Shown: in pieces, positions 30,937 through 40,137 of the stretch
Layout: each line of letters opens with the position of its first letter
Numbering within the stretch: position 1 is the stretch's first letter
From: an uncultured Pelagibacteraceae bacterium
Lineage (GTDB): Bacteria; Pseudomonadota; Alphaproteobacteria; Pelagibacterales; Pelagibacteraceae
Direction: 5' to 3'
NCBI GenBank assembly: GCA_902591535.1
Contig: CACJBA010000002.1
Span: forward strand, 1-64,000
DNA: 64,000 bases
Program-made: the position numbers and the translations under genes
The notes under the pieces: model-generated
The model's input: the letters and a program-made list of their open reading frames with translations, nothing else
What the model was told of the DNA's origin: nothing
The model's database searches: none

Positions 30937-31008
30937 ATGAAATATATTATACTAGGTGCTGCTGCGGCTTGGGCTTTATATATGGCTGATAAGTATTTAT
31001 TCTTTTAA
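30937..31008 (+). CDS. Possible 23-residue single-helix membrane peptide
   Basis: An ATG at 30937, 5 bases after the LivM-type stop, opens a 23-codon frame. It encodes two basic/polar residues, an Ala-rich hydrophobic helix, and an aromatic Tyr-Leu-Phe-Phe end. Its TAA shares one base with the ATG of the MFS gene (TAATG), the same coupling seen between real genes here. Translation is not proven, but the placement suggests a coupled small membrane protein. Confidence 0.5.
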   Translation: MKYIILGAAAAWALYMADKYLFF

Positions 31009-32180
31009 TGAATAAAAATCTATCGTTACTTATTTTAAGCCAGATTTTTGCTTTTACAGCTGCTCCCGTAACCGTTTTTTTAAGCGGAATAATTGGTTCT
31101 GAATTTAGTCCAACAAAATCTTTAGCAACTCTTCCAATGGCTTTGTCAGTTGTTGGAATTGCGCTATTCGCTTTGTTTGCTGCAAAGCTCATGAGTATAA
31201 TTGGTCGAAAATTTGGATTTATTTTTGCATCTATAGGTACATGCCTTGCATCTCTTTTAACCTCATACTCTATAATAATAGAGAGCTTTGCCTTATATAA
31301 TTTAGGATGCTTTTTAATTGGTGGAGGTATAGCTTTTAGTCACCAATATCGTTTTGCAGCAGTCGAAGTTGTGGATAAGGATTATGCACCAAAAGCTATT
31401 TCTATAATATTATTAGCAGGAATAGGTTCTGCATTTATTGGTCCAAATATTGCAAATATATCTAAAGAATTTATTTCAGATCACATGTATGCTGGTTCTT
31501 ATCTTGCTCTTGCTTTATTATCTATTTCATCAACTATTTTTTTATTTTTTTATCAGGAACCAAAAAAACCATCAAATAATCAATACAAAACTGGAAGAAG
31601 TTTTTTTGAATTAATTTCACAACCTAGATTTCTACAGGCACTTATGGCTTCAGCTTTTGCATATGCCGTAATGACATTTTTAATGACAGCCACCCCTATA
31701 AGTATGCATTTAATGGAGAAAATAAGTTTGTCCAAAACTGGTTTTGTTATTCAGCTTCATATAGCAGCTATGTTTTTGCCTTCGCTAGTTACTGGAAATT
31801 TAATCAAAAGGTTTGGTCATAGTAAAATCATGTACATGGGAGTTTTATTATTTTTAGTTACAATTATTACAAGTTTATTTGAACAAAATTTTATTAATTA
31901 TATGATTGCTCTCATCTTTCTGGGGCTGGGATGGAATTTTCTATTTATTTCAGGAACAAGTTTACTTGTTCTGTGCTACAGAGAGGAAGAAAAATTTACA
32001 GCTCAAGGCTATAACGATTTAGTGGTTTATTCTATACAAGCAGTAGCTAGTTTGTCTGCTGGAGTATTTCTTAGTTTAACTAGCTGGAAAACTATGAATT
32101 TAATTTGTCTAATTTTTTTAATTATAATTACTCTTTCTACTTTAAGAGCTGACCACATAGAGAAAAGCCCCAGTAAGTAA
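31008..32180 (+). CDS. Major facilitator superfamily transporter
   Basis: This 390-residue protein has 12 predicted helices and the MFS loop motif 'GRKFGF' between helices 2 and 3 (about residue 65). The closest look-alikes are YbfB/CynX-type and drug-type MFS proteins; the substrate is unknown. The start overlaps the 23-residue frame by one base. A shared terminator follows. Confidence 0.87.
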   Translation: MNKNLSLLILSQIFAFTAAPVTVFLSGIIGSEFSPTKSLATLPMALSVVGIALFALFAAKLMSIIGRKFGFIFASIGTCLASLLTSYSIIIESFALYNLGCFLIGGGIAFSHQYRFAAVEVVDKDYAPKAISIILLAGIGSAFIGPNIANISKEFISDHMYAGSYLALALLSISSTIFLFFYQEPKKPSNNQYKTGRSFFELISQPRFLQALMASAFAYAVMTFLMTATPISMHLMEKISLSKTGFVIQLHIAAMFLPSLVTGNLIKRFGHSKIMYMGVLLFLVTIITSLFEQNFINYMIALIFLGLGWNFLFISGTSLLVLCYREEEKFTAQGYNDLVVYSIQAVASLSAGVFLSLTSWKTMNLICLIFLIIITLSTLRADHIEKSPSK

Positions 32181-32196
32181 TTATACCAGGGCTTTT
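32163..32196. terminator. Bidirectional terminator between convergent genes
   Basis: Arms AAAAGCCC (32163-32170) and GGGCTTTT (32189-32196) flank the MFS stop codon. A-rich and T-rich flanks on the two sides allow it to work for the MFS gene on + and the binding-protein gene on -. Confidence 0.75.
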
Positions 32197-32204
32197 AATA
32201 AAGA

Positions 32205-33386
32205 TTATCTTTGTTTTTTAGTTTGGAATTTTCCGCCTTTAACTTCTTGTTCTAAGAAAGAACCTTCAGCTTCACCAACTCCAGTAAATGATACTCCAGT
32301 AGCACCTTCGTAATCTATTTTTTTACCTTTTGCTAGTAAGTCTAAACCTTTCTTAAGCTCACCTGGATAAATTTTTGTTCCAGGACCATTAGCAACATCC
32401 ATTACATGTTTTGCAATTGATGCTCTATCAGCAGAGTTACCTGCTTGCATTGCAAGAACGATTAAAGCAGCTGCATCGTAAGATTCGCCAGTGTAAGGAC
32501 CAGAAGCTTCTACACCTCCAGCTTTAGCAACTTCAGCAAATATACCTGCACCTTTACCAGTAGAACCTGGTAGTGATCCAAATGATTTACTTAAATCTTT
32601 TCCAAATGCATCAACCAAAGACTGACCAATCATACCATCTGATAAAATAAATGTATCAAATGCACCTGAGTCTAAAGAAGCTTGAATAATTCCTTTTCCT
32701 CCTTGGTCAAGATATCCAATAACAGTTACAGCATCTCCACCTGCAGAAGCAAGAGTTGCTACTTCAGATGAGTAATCTGCTTTTCCGTCTTCGTGAGCTG
32801 TTACAGTTGTAACTTTAATACCATGAGCTTTAACTGCTGCTGTATAAACATCAGCTAAACCTTTACCATAGTCATTGTTAGTATAAGTGATTGCAACACT
32901 TTTTACTTTTCTATCTTTAGTTATGTCAGCTAAAATTTGACCACCTCTAGCATCTGATGGAGCAGTTCTAAAGAAATATCCATTATCATCTAGAGTTGTT
33001 AATCCTGGAGAAGTAGCTGAAGGTGAAATCATTACTACACCATTTGGTACAGCAACGTTAGTTGCAATAGCACCAGTTACACCTGAACAGTCTGCTCCCA
33101 TGATTGCAGCTACACCACCTGAAATTAAACCTTCAGCTGCTGCTGTTGCTGCTGCTGAGTCTACACAAGTTGAGTCTGCTCTCATTGCCTCAATTTTTTT
33201 TCCACCTAATAGCGAACCTGAATCAGAAGCTTCTTTAAATGCAAGCTCTGCAGATGCAGCCATAGCAGGAGTTAGAGATTCAATAGGACCAGTAAATCCT
33301 AAAATAATCCCCATTTTAATATCTGCCATTACTTTTGTTCCAAAAATAGAAACAAACATAAAAGCAGCGATAAATAGTTTTCTCAT
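32205..33386 (-). CDS. Branched-chain-type amino acid ABC transporter substrate-binding protein (second transporter)
   Basis: This is a LivK-like periplasmic protein of 393 residues, with a signal peptide (RKLFIAAFMFVSIFGTKVMA) and 'IKMGIILGFTGPIESL' at the mature N-terminus. I start at ATG 33386 because an AAGAGGAA ribosome site precedes it; the longer TTG/ATG-type reading to 33425 would place 13 residues before the signal peptide. It is convergent with the G-F-H-M operon at 27058-30931, which lacks its own binding protein, so I infer it serves that transporter. Confidence 0.92.
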   Translation of the reverse strand: MRKLFIAAFMFVSIFGTKVMADIKMGIILGFTGPIESLTPAMAASAELAFKEASDSGSLLGGKKIEAMRADSTCVDSAAATAAAEGLISGGVAAIMGADCSGVTGAIATNVAVPNGVVMISPSATSPGLTTLDDNGYFFRTAPSDARGGQILADITKDRKVKSVAITYTNNDYGKGLADVYTAAVKAHGIKVTTVTAHEDGKADYSSEVATLASAGGDAVTVIGYLDQGGKGIIQASLDSGAFDTFILSDGMIGQSLVDAFGKDLSKSFGSLPGSTGKGAGIFAEVAKAGGVEASGPYTGESYDAAALIVLAMQAGNSADRASIAKHVMDVANGPGTKIYPGELKKGLDLLAKGKKIDYEGATGVSFTGVGEAEGSFLEQEVKGGKFQTKKQR

Positions 33387-33461
33387 TATCTTCCTCTTTA
33401 TTGTTAACAATTTATAAAAAGGCAATTTAAGTATGAATACAATTAATATTCAATGACAAAA

Positions 33462-34319
33462 TTATCTCGTTTTTTGAAGCATATATATTGAACTTATTAC
33501 AATTATTCCTCCAAGTATTGTTATAACAGAGGGAACTTCACCAAAAATAAAAAAAGATAGTATTAATCCAAAGATTGGAAATAAAGAATAGAAAGGCATA
33601 ACCATGCCAACTGGATAAAATTTATAAAGGTAAAACATCATCATATGACCAAAAATTGAAATAATCATTCCAGCATACATAACCGCAAGCCAACCACTAG
33701 TTTCGACTTTATTGACTTGGTGAAAAATATTTCCTTCGAATATTTGTGAAAAAGTTATTAAAACTAGGAAACCCACAAGACCCATAAAGAAATTAGTAAA
33801 CTTCACATCGAGATCTTTGATGTATCTTGAAAAAACTTGAGATAATCCATAAAAAAATGCCATTCCAAAAACTAAAAATGTACCAATAATTTCATCCAAT
33901 ATTTTTGGATCAAAAGATATTAATAATATTCCTATAAACGAGGAAAAAATAAAAATCCATTTTTTTAATCTAATACTTTCTTTCAAAAATAAAGAGCTAA
34001 TTAAAATTGAGAATGGGATAGATAATTGTGCTCCAATTGTAATAGGAGCTAATAATGAAACTGAATTAATAGATAGATATAAAAACATATTTACTCCAGC
34101 ACCCATACAAATAGAAAATCCAATTAAGGGTAATATATATTTTTTTTCAGGAATAATTATTTTACAAAAAGGTAATAAACATAAAAAAACAAAACCCATT
34201 CTTAAAGCCCCAAAGAAGAGAGGGTTCATTGATGCGTTTAAACCAAATTTGCCTAAAGGGTATGCACTTCCAAGAAAAAACATTACCAAAACAATTAAAC
34301 CTGTGTGTTTTGGAGACAA
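33462..34319 (-). CDS. EamA/DMT-family transporter
   Basis: This 285-residue protein has ten predicted helices in two EamA repeats and ends just after the last helix. The only start consistent with the first helix is TTG at 34319, 3 bases after the aldehyde dehydrogenase stop, so it is probably translated by coupling. As the last gene of the LLM-flavin operon it is a candidate exporter or importer for that pathway. Confidence 0.82.
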   Translation of the reverse strand: MSPKHTGLIVLVMFFLGSAYPLGKFGLNASMNPLFFGALRMGFVFLCLLPFCKIIIPEKKYILPLIGFSICMGAGVNMFLYLSINSVSLLAPITIGAQLSIPFSILISSLFLKESIRLKKWIFIFSSFIGILLISFDPKILDEIIGTFLVFGMAFFYGLSQVFSRYIKDLDVKFTNFFMGLVGFLVLITFSQIFEGNIFHQVNKVETSGWLAVMYAGMIISIFGHMMMFYLYKFYPVGMVMPFYSLFPIFGLILSFFIFGEVPSVITILGGIIVISSIYMLQKTR

Positions 34320-34322
34320 ATT

Positions 34323-35804
34323 TTACCTTATTGAAAAAGGGTCTAGTGTTGGTTCGTCTGAGGTATAGAACCAAGTTGTTTTAACTCTTGTATAATCTTT
34401 AATTGAATCAATTCCTGCTTCTTTACCATATCCACTATCTTTAATACCTCCAAATGGTGCAGAAGGAGAAATCAACCTATATGTATTTACAAAAGTTATT
34501 CCCGCTCTAATTGCTTTAGATACCCTCATTCCTCTAGATAAATTGCTTGTATAAACTCCCGAAGATAATCCATATTGGTTATCGTTCATTTTAGAAATAA
34601 CTTCTTCTTCTGTTTCAAATTTCATTACTGACAAAACAGGTCCAAACAATTCGTTTTCTGCAACAGGTAGATTGTGATTATCACATTCAATAATAGTTGG
34701 TGGAAAGTAATATCCTTTATTTGAAAAAGAATGTCTTTTACCACCACATTTGATTTTTCCACCTTGATCAATTGTATCTTTTATATTTTTTTCAATTACC
34801 TCTAATTGTTTAAAATTACTTAGTGGACCCATTTCTGTTTCAGGATCCATGGGAGCTCCAATTTTAATTTTTGATGCTCTTTGAGAAAGTTTATCTAAAA
34901 AATCGTCATAAATACCTTTTTGAATGTAAAGCCTAGAACCAGCTATACAACTTTGACCACTTGCACCAAATATTCCAGCTGTTATTCCATTAATTGCATT
35001 TTCTTGTTCTGCATCATCAAACACTGCAACTGGACTTTTTCCACCTAACTCTAAACTTACTTCTGATAAATTTTCTGCAGAGTTTCTTATTATATGTCTT
35101 GCAGTTTCTGGTCCCCCAGTAAAAGCAACTTTTTCAACTGAATTATGAGTGGTAAGAGCCTTACCACACGGATCCCCAAATCCAGTAATTACATTTACAA
35201 CTCCTTTAGGAATACCGGTTTTTTCAACTAATTTTGCGAATTCAAATAAAACTGCTGGAGCAAGTTCAGAAGATTTTATCACAACCGTGTTACCCATCGC
35301 AAGTGCAGGAGCTAGCTTTGTTGCTGTTAAAAACATTTGTGAGTTCCAAGGAATAATTGCAGCAACGACACCTATTGGTATCCTAGTTGTTATTGCTTGA
35401 ACATTTGGTTTATCTATTGGTAACACAGTGCCTTCTACTTTATCTGCCAAGCCTGCATAGTAATCATAATATTCAGCGATATAGATGGCTTGTTTTTTTG
35501 TTTCTCTATAAAGTTTTCCTGTATCAATTGTCTCTATTTCACCAAGCATCTCAGCGTTAGCTCTAAGCTGATCTCCAATCGCTCTTAAAAACTTAGCTCT
35601 TTCTCTTGGAAGTAATTTAGGCCATTTACCCTCGAAGGCTTTTTGTGCCGCTTGAACAGCTTTATCAACATCCTTACTACTAGCTTCAGGTACAATCGCC
35701 CAAGGCTCATTATTTTCTGGATTAAGAGTTTCAAAAGTTTTTTTACTTTCAGACTCAACCCATTCACCGTTAATGAACATTTTATATTCTTTAAGTTTAG
35801 TCAT
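34323..35804 (-). CDS. Aldehyde dehydrogenase
   Basis: This NAD(P)-dependent enzyme oxidises an aldehyde to an acid. The chain of 493 residues has the cofactor loop 'IPWNSQMFLTATKLAPALAMGNTVVIKSSE', the catalytic Glu at about 252 (ELGGKSP) and Cys at about 286 (GQSCIAGSR). I start at ATG 35804, which overlaps the preceding hydrolase stop by 8 bases, rather than the TTG three codons upstream. Family members include betaine-aldehyde, semialdehyde and hydroxymuconic-semialdehyde dehydrogenases; the substrate is not clear. Confidence 0.92.
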   Translation of the reverse strand: MTKLKEYKMFINGEWVESESKKTFETLNPENNEPWAIVPEASSKDVDKAVQAAQKAFEGKWPKLLPRERAKFLRAIGDQLRANAEMLGEIETIDTGKLYRETKKQAIYIAEYYDYYAGLADKVEGTVLPIDKPNVQAITTRIPIGVVAAIIPWNSQMFLTATKLAPALAMGNTVVIKSSELAPAVLFEFAKLVEKTGIPKGVVNVITGFGDPCGKALTTHNSVEKVAFTGGPETARHIIRNSAENLSEVSLELGGKSPVAVFDDAEQENAINGITAGIFGASGQSCIAGSRLYIQKGIYDDFLDKLSQRASKIKIGAPMDPETEMGPLSNFKQLEVIEKNIKDTIDQGGKIKCGGKRHSFSNKGYYFPPTIIECDNHNLPVAENELFGPVLSVMKFETEEEVISKMNDNQYGLSSGVYTSNLSRGMRVSKAIRAGITFVNTYRLISPSAPFGGIKDSGYGKEAGIDSIKDYTRVKTTWFYTSDEPTLDPFSIR

Positions 35805-36579
35805 TTTGGTCAATAAATTTTTTAATTGCTAAATTTACCTCATCTGCACACTCAATACCACAAAGATGTTTACCATCCTTAATAATTTTCAACTGACTAT
35901 TTTGGATAATATTGTCTAATTCTTTTGACATCTCTACAGTAGAACCAACATCTTGCTCTCCTGTCATCACTAAAGTATTAACTTTAATTTTTTTAAAATC
36001 TTCGTCATTTTTGTGATTTACAAATAGCTCATACACTTTTAAAAAATTTGGCATATTGTTTGCAGATAAAATATTGCTTATTTTTTCATAAATATCTGGA
36101 TTATTTTCTAAATATTTATCTGTAAACCATCTTTTTAAAGCTTGTCTGGAAAGTTTTAATTCCTTTTTAACTTGTTCAAATCTTTGATTAACTATTTTTT
36201 GTTGTTCATCTGATCTTTTGTAAATTGAACCTAATAATATTAATGATTGTAAGCGATCATTAAATCTAGTTGCAAAATTTCTAGCAATTAATGAACCAAT
36301 TGAAAAACCAATTAAATGTATCTTATTTATATTAAGCTCCTCCATAAGGTTAATTAATTGATCAGAAAAATCATCAAAACTTATTTTTTCTTTTTCCAAT
36401 GAAGATTTTCCATGACCTAAAATATCGTATGATAGATTGCTATGATTTTTAAAGAAATCTAATTGAGGCTCCCAGATTTCATGAGTTAAGCCAACGCCAT
36501 GAACGAACACTATGGGATTTTTTTGTTCCTTTTTATTAAAGATATAAAATGTACCAGATTCAGTAGTTCCTGTTGTCAC
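35797..36579 (-). CDS. Alpha/beta hydrolase
   Basis: This 260-residue hydrolase has the oxyanion segment 'VHGVGLTHEIW', nucleophile Ser93 in G-F-S-I-G, an acid in 'GEQDVGS' and a His in 'DGKHLCG'. The fold resembles enol-lactone hydrolases and RutD. It starts with GTG at 36579, 5 bases after the DUF1185 gene. In this operon it probably cleaves an ester, lactone or carbamate-like intermediate. Confidence 0.88.
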   Translation of the reverse strand: MTTGTTESGTFYIFNKKEQKNPIVFVHGVGLTHEIWEPQLDFFKNHSNLSYDILGHGKSSLEKEKISFDDFSDQLINLMEELNINKIHLIGFSIGSLIARNFATRFNDRLQSLILLGSIYKRSDEQQKIVNQRFEQVKKELKLSRQALKRWFTDKYLENNPDIYEKISNILSANNMPNFLKVYELFVNHKNDEDFKKIKVNTLVMTGEQDVGSTVEMSKELDNIIQNSQLKIIKDGKHLCGIECADEVNLAIKKFIDQND

Positions 36580-36584
36580 AAATA

Positions 36585-37172
36585 TTATTTAGGCTCTATG
36601 CCCATTTCTTTCATATCTTGGTATCTGTCACCTGTTCTCGCATGTGCTCTTCCACTTGATGCACCACCTATCGCAATTACCACTTCATCATCAAAAGGTG
36701 CATCATGAATAGTAAATTCATGAGTAAGATAATATGGTCTTAGTCCGGAATCTGTTTTATGCATCATAGGGATCGCTATCTTTGATCCAGCAGGACCTCT
36801 TATGTTAGTAAAACTTAAATAGGATGTTCCACCAACAGCATCTCTAAATTTATTTCCAAACCTTAAAGTATGAATAAACGCTGAAGCATGCTCAATTTCT
36901 CCATTTAAACCAACTATACCAGCTTTACCATATGCTAATATTTTTTCAGGAGATCCTATTTCTTTTATTAATTCTGGAACAAGTAAATCACCTAACTTAG
37001 GAGCTAGATCTAAAATAGTTGGTCTTAAGTCCTCAACAAATCCTTGACCATGCCAAGGATTTTTAAATACTGCAGCAACAGATACCATCAAAACAGGTTC
37101 TTTTGCCTCTTTACCACCTTCAATAAAAGTTTTATCTACAAATTTATTAAATTTTCTTAATTCTAACTTCAT
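36585..37172 (-). CDS. DUF1185 ('amino acid synthesis') family protein
   Basis: This 195-residue soluble protein matches the DUF1185/AA_synth family by the pattern 'NPWHGQGFVEDLRP', 'GKAGIVGLNGEIEHASAFIHT', 'NIRGPAGSKIAIPMMHK' and 'DEVVIAIGGASSGRAHARTGDR'. The family has solved structures but no firm reaction that I know of. It overlaps the TPP-enzyme gene by 4 bases. The operon partners suggest a hydrolytic or isomerising role in breakdown of a nitrogenous compound. Confidence 0.85.
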   Translation of the reverse strand: MKLELRKFNKFVDKTFIEGGKEAKEPVLMVSVAAVFKNPWHGQGFVEDLRPTILDLAPKLGDLLVPELIKEIGSPEKILAYGKAGIVGLNGEIEHASAFIHTLRFGNKFRDAVGGTSYLSFTNIRGPAGSKIAIPMMHKTDSGLRPYYLTHEFTIHDAPFDDEVVIAIGGASSGRAHARTGDRYQDMKEMGIEPK

Positions 37173-38872
37173 TTTTTTTCTCTATGTTTGAAACTATCCC
37201 TTCTAAAACTGTATAACGCTTTTGGATCTACATCAACATCTATCACAGATGGTTTGTTTGATTTAATTGCAGCTCTCACTGCTTCGTTAATTTCAGAAAT
37301 CTTTTTAACTTTAAAACCTCTAGCACCATAAAGTTCTGCAACTTTATCAAAGGATGGACTAGTAATATCTGCACCTAAATATCTTTTTCCAAAAAAATCC
37401 TTTTGGTAAGCTTTTTCTGCTCCCCAGCTTTTATTGTTCATGACAATAGTTGTAGTGTTAATTCCATATTCAACAGCAGTGCTCAATTCAGATATCGTCA
37501 TACCAAAACCACCATCGCCCATAAGACTTACAACTGTTTTTCTTGGTTTTGCAATTTTAACTCCAAGACCACATGCAAATGAAAAACCAACTAAACCAAA
37601 ATCTAATGGAGTAAATAATGATGGAGGATCATAATATTCTAAAGCATCTGTTGCCTGTAAACATAATGTTCCTGCATCTAGAGTGATTGCTGAGTTTTTT
37701 GGTAGCACTTTTCTTAATTGTTTGAAAAGCCCTTTTGGTTGTATAGGGAAATTTGGACCTAAATTTTCATTATCTCTATTTAATAAGTATTCTTTTCTCT
37801 CTTTTAAATATGAATTGGTCCAATTTTTAACATTTAATTTTATTTTCTCTTTTTTAATCTCTTCATAAAGTTGGTTAGTTGCTGTAGCAGCATCTGCGTA
37901 TATCTTTACTTTTACTGGAAAATATTTTCCTAGCATTTTTTTTTCTAGCTCAATTTGAATAATTTTTGCGTTTTTATTAATATTTTCATAAGAATAAAAT
38001 GTGGAATTAAAACCTAGACGCGTTCCAATTGCTAAAATTACATCAGCATTTTTAACCAATCTGGATGCAACAGGATTTCCTCTAGGACCCATTTGTCCAG
38101 CATTTAATTTATGATTAAATGGAATTGCATCTCCATGTCCTGCAGCTGTAACTATTGGTATATTACATAATTCAGCTAATTTTATTACTTCTTTAAAACT
38201 AGAATTATACTTAATTCCTGCTCCAACAATTATTACTGAACGGTTTGATGATCCGATTAATTTAGCTGCCTTTTTAATATTTTCTTTACCTCCTTTTTGT
38301 TTGCTCTCGTTTGCAAAGGATGGTTTTTTAGTATTAATATTATATGAGATTGAAGCTGCTAATATATTTCTTGGTAAATTCAAACAAACAGGTCCTCTCC
38401 TAGGTTTCATTGCCAAATTAAAAGCATTACTCATTATTTTTGGAATTATTTTTGAATTTTTTACTGTCCAAGTTTTTTTTGTAATAGGTGTAAACAAAGA
38501 TTGTTGATCTAAACCTTGAAAAGCATCTTCCATTTTGTCTTTAGTTGAATAGGAACCTGCAATTGCTATTACAGGAGAAAATGCTGCTTTAGCTTGTGCT
38601 ACTCCTGTCACTAAGTTAGTTGCACCAGGTCCGTTTTGTCCTGCAATAATTACCCCAGGTCCGTTTGAGGCTCTAGCATAACCATCAGCCATATGGGTAC
38701 CAGTTCGTTCATCTCTAACACCAATAAATTTTATACTTTTTTCATGATAAAGAGCATCAAACATTTCCATTGTAGCTGAACCAATAAGTCCAAACACATG
38801 TTTTACTTTTTCTTTTTTTAATGATTGAACAGCAGCTTGTCCGCCGCTGATAATTTTTCGTGTTTTTGTCAC
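37169..38872 (-). CDS. Thiamine-diphosphate-dependent enzyme, acetolactate synthase/Xsc-like
   Basis: This 567-residue enzyme has the three-domain POX/ALS architecture. The ThDP-activating Glu is E55, the 'GQNGPG' loop is at 78-83, and the ThDP/Mg motif runs from GDG (452-454) to NN (479-480). The usual FGxPG start of acetolactate synthases is replaced by 'FGLIGSAT', as in sulfoacetaldehyde acetyltransferase-type and some oxalyl/glyoxylate-type enzymes. Xsc, a carboligase or a decarboxylase are all possible. It lies between the LLM oxidoreductase and DUF1185 genes with 4-base overlaps on both sides. Confidence 0.85.
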   Translation of the reverse strand: MTKTRKIISGGQAAVQSLKKEKVKHVFGLIGSATMEMFDALYHEKSIKFIGVRDERTGTHMADGYARASNGPGVIIAGQNGPGATNLVTGVAQAKAAFSPVIAIAGSYSTKDKMEDAFQGLDQQSLFTPITKKTWTVKNSKIIPKIMSNAFNLAMKPRRGPVCLNLPRNILAASISYNINTKKPSFANESKQKGGKENIKKAAKLIGSSNRSVIIVGAGIKYNSSFKEVIKLAELCNIPIVTAAGHGDAIPFNHKLNAGQMGPRGNPVASRLVKNADVILAIGTRLGFNSTFYSYENINKNAKIIQIELEKKMLGKYFPVKVKIYADAATATNQLYEEIKKEKIKLNVKNWTNSYLKERKEYLLNRDNENLGPNFPIQPKGLFKQLRKVLPKNSAITLDAGTLCLQATDALEYYDPPSLFTPLDFGLVGFSFACGLGVKIAKPRKTVVSLMGDGGFGMTISELSTAVEYGINTTTIVMNNKSWGAEKAYQKDFFGKRYLGADITSPSFDKVAELYGARGFKVKKISEINEAVRAAIKSNKPSVIDVDVDPKALYSFRRDSFKHREKK

Positions 38873-40038
38873 GAAACTTTTTTTACTTCAGTATCAAAAT
38901 CATCCTGAAAATGTGGCATAACTTTTTCAGTGAAAAGTTTTATACTTTTCATACAATCTTTATGCTTCACTCCTGGAAAATTAGACCAAACTTGTAAATT
39001 TTGTAAGTTAAGTTCAGATTTTAATTCATGAATTTTATCTATCACGTACTCAGGGGTTCCAAATAACATGTTTCTTTTGTGTAAAAATTCATAATTTAAT
39101 AAATCCAATTTACCTTTTGTTTCAGGCAATTCTTCACCTGGATCCATGTGATTTCCTAAACCTCTCCAATGACAAACCCATCTCATGTAATTCACCATAT
39201 GTTCACCAGCTTTTTCTTTTGCTTCTTCCATTGTATCAGCAACAAACATATCTCTTACAAGAGAAACTCCTTCACCAAGAGGTATATTTTTTTTTGTTAC
39301 CTCTGATCTTTTATTTTTATAGGCCTCAAATTTTGCTTTCAAAGCTTTCACTGTTGGTATCCACATAATAATATTAATATTATTTTCAGCAGCCCACTCA
39401 ATTGACCTAATGCCATCAACAACTTGATGAATAGGTGGGTGTGGTTCTTGATATGGATGAGGCAAAACACTAATTTTTTTCATAGTATTATCCTCCATAT
39501 TCATAAACTCATCACTTGGCGGACTCATATCGTGTTGCCAGACATAATTCGGCGATGGATAAGTATAAAATTCACCTTGATGACTAAAAAATTTTTCAGT
39601 CCAAGCTTTTTTTAATACTTCTAAAGTTTCTGCAAATAATCTGAAATTTTTTGCCTGATCTTTTAAATCAGCTTCTTTATTTAAGTTTATTGCTTCTCTT
39701 CCATAAATTCCTCTTGCTACACCTACTTCAACTCTGCCTTTAGAAAGTTGGTCTAATGTTGCAATATCTTCTGCTAATCTTATTGGATTATGAAAAGTAA
39801 TAACATTTGCAGCTTGACCTATTCTAATATTTTTTGTTCTCGCTGCTGCATCTGCGCCCATCATTAATGGATTTGTACAAGACTCCATTCCTTCGTGATT
39901 GAAGTGATGCTCTGTAAACCATATTGAATTCCATTTATTTTGATCACAATATTCTGTGATTTCTTTAGTTTCATCTAATAGCTGATGATAAGGTTTGTGT
40001 GTCCAGTTTGTGGTATTACAAAAATAACCAAATTTCAT
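38869..40038 (-). CDS. LLM-class (luciferase-like) flavin-dependent monooxygenase
   Basis: This 389-residue TIM-barrel flavoenzyme begins with a 'MKFGYFCN' strand and carries the family segments 'WFTEHHF' and 'ATLDQLSKGRVEVGVARG'. Such enzymes use reduced FMN and oxygen to cleave C-N or C-S bonds (for example RutA, SsuD) or to oxidise aldehydes. I start at ATG 40038 because of a strong AGGAGG at the right distance; a GTG/ATG-type start 14 codons upstream has no such site. It is the first gene of a six-gene operon and is preceded by two bulged hairpins. Confidence 0.9.
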   Translation of the reverse strand: MKFGYFCNTTNWTHKPYHQLLDETKEITEYCDQNKWNSIWFTEHHFNHEGMESCTNPLMMGADAAARTKNIRIGQAANVITFHNPIRLAEDIATLDQLSKGRVEVGVARGIYGREAINLNKEADLKDQAKNFRLFAETLEVLKKAWTEKFFSHQGEFYTYPSPNYVWQHDMSPPSDEFMNMEDNTMKKISVLPHPYQEPHPPIHQVVDGIRSIEWAAENNINIIMWIPTVKALKAKFEAYKNKRSEVTKKNIPLGEGVSLVRDMFVADTMEEAKEKAGEHMVNYMRWVCHWRGLGNHMDPGEELPETKGKLDLLNYEFLHKRNMLFGTPEYVIDKIHELKSELNLQNLQVWSNFPGVKHKDCMKSIKLFTEKVMPHFQDDFDTEVKKVS

Positions 40039-40082
40039 AAAGCCTCCTTTAAAAGTTAATTTAAAGACGACCGATCCCACTT

Positions 40083-40137
40083 TCGTAAATCTTTGATTTA
40101 AACGACGAGTTATGTATCGCTTTATGAAAGAACGATA
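40083..40137 (-). promoter_or_regulatory. Two tandem bulged hairpins in the leader of the LLM operon
   Basis: Hairpin 1 (40115-40137) pairs a 5-bp outer and a 4-bp inner stem around a 3-nt loop. Hairpin 2 (40083-40105) pairs a 3-bp outer and a 6-bp inner stem around a 3-nt loop. Both have the same 2-nt bulge (TT on the - strand) right after the sequence TCG. The repeat of this shape in a 123-base gap suggests a structured mRNA leader or protein-binding RNA, but no known class is recognised. Confidence 0.4.

Noticed and set aside
37169-38872. Naming the TPP enzyme acetolactate synthase (ilvB) or Xsc outright
   Set aside because: The FGxPG motif is replaced by FGLIGSAT and no regulatory subunit gene is adjacent; Xsc is closer in pattern, but no taurine or sulfoacetaldehyde genes are nearby.
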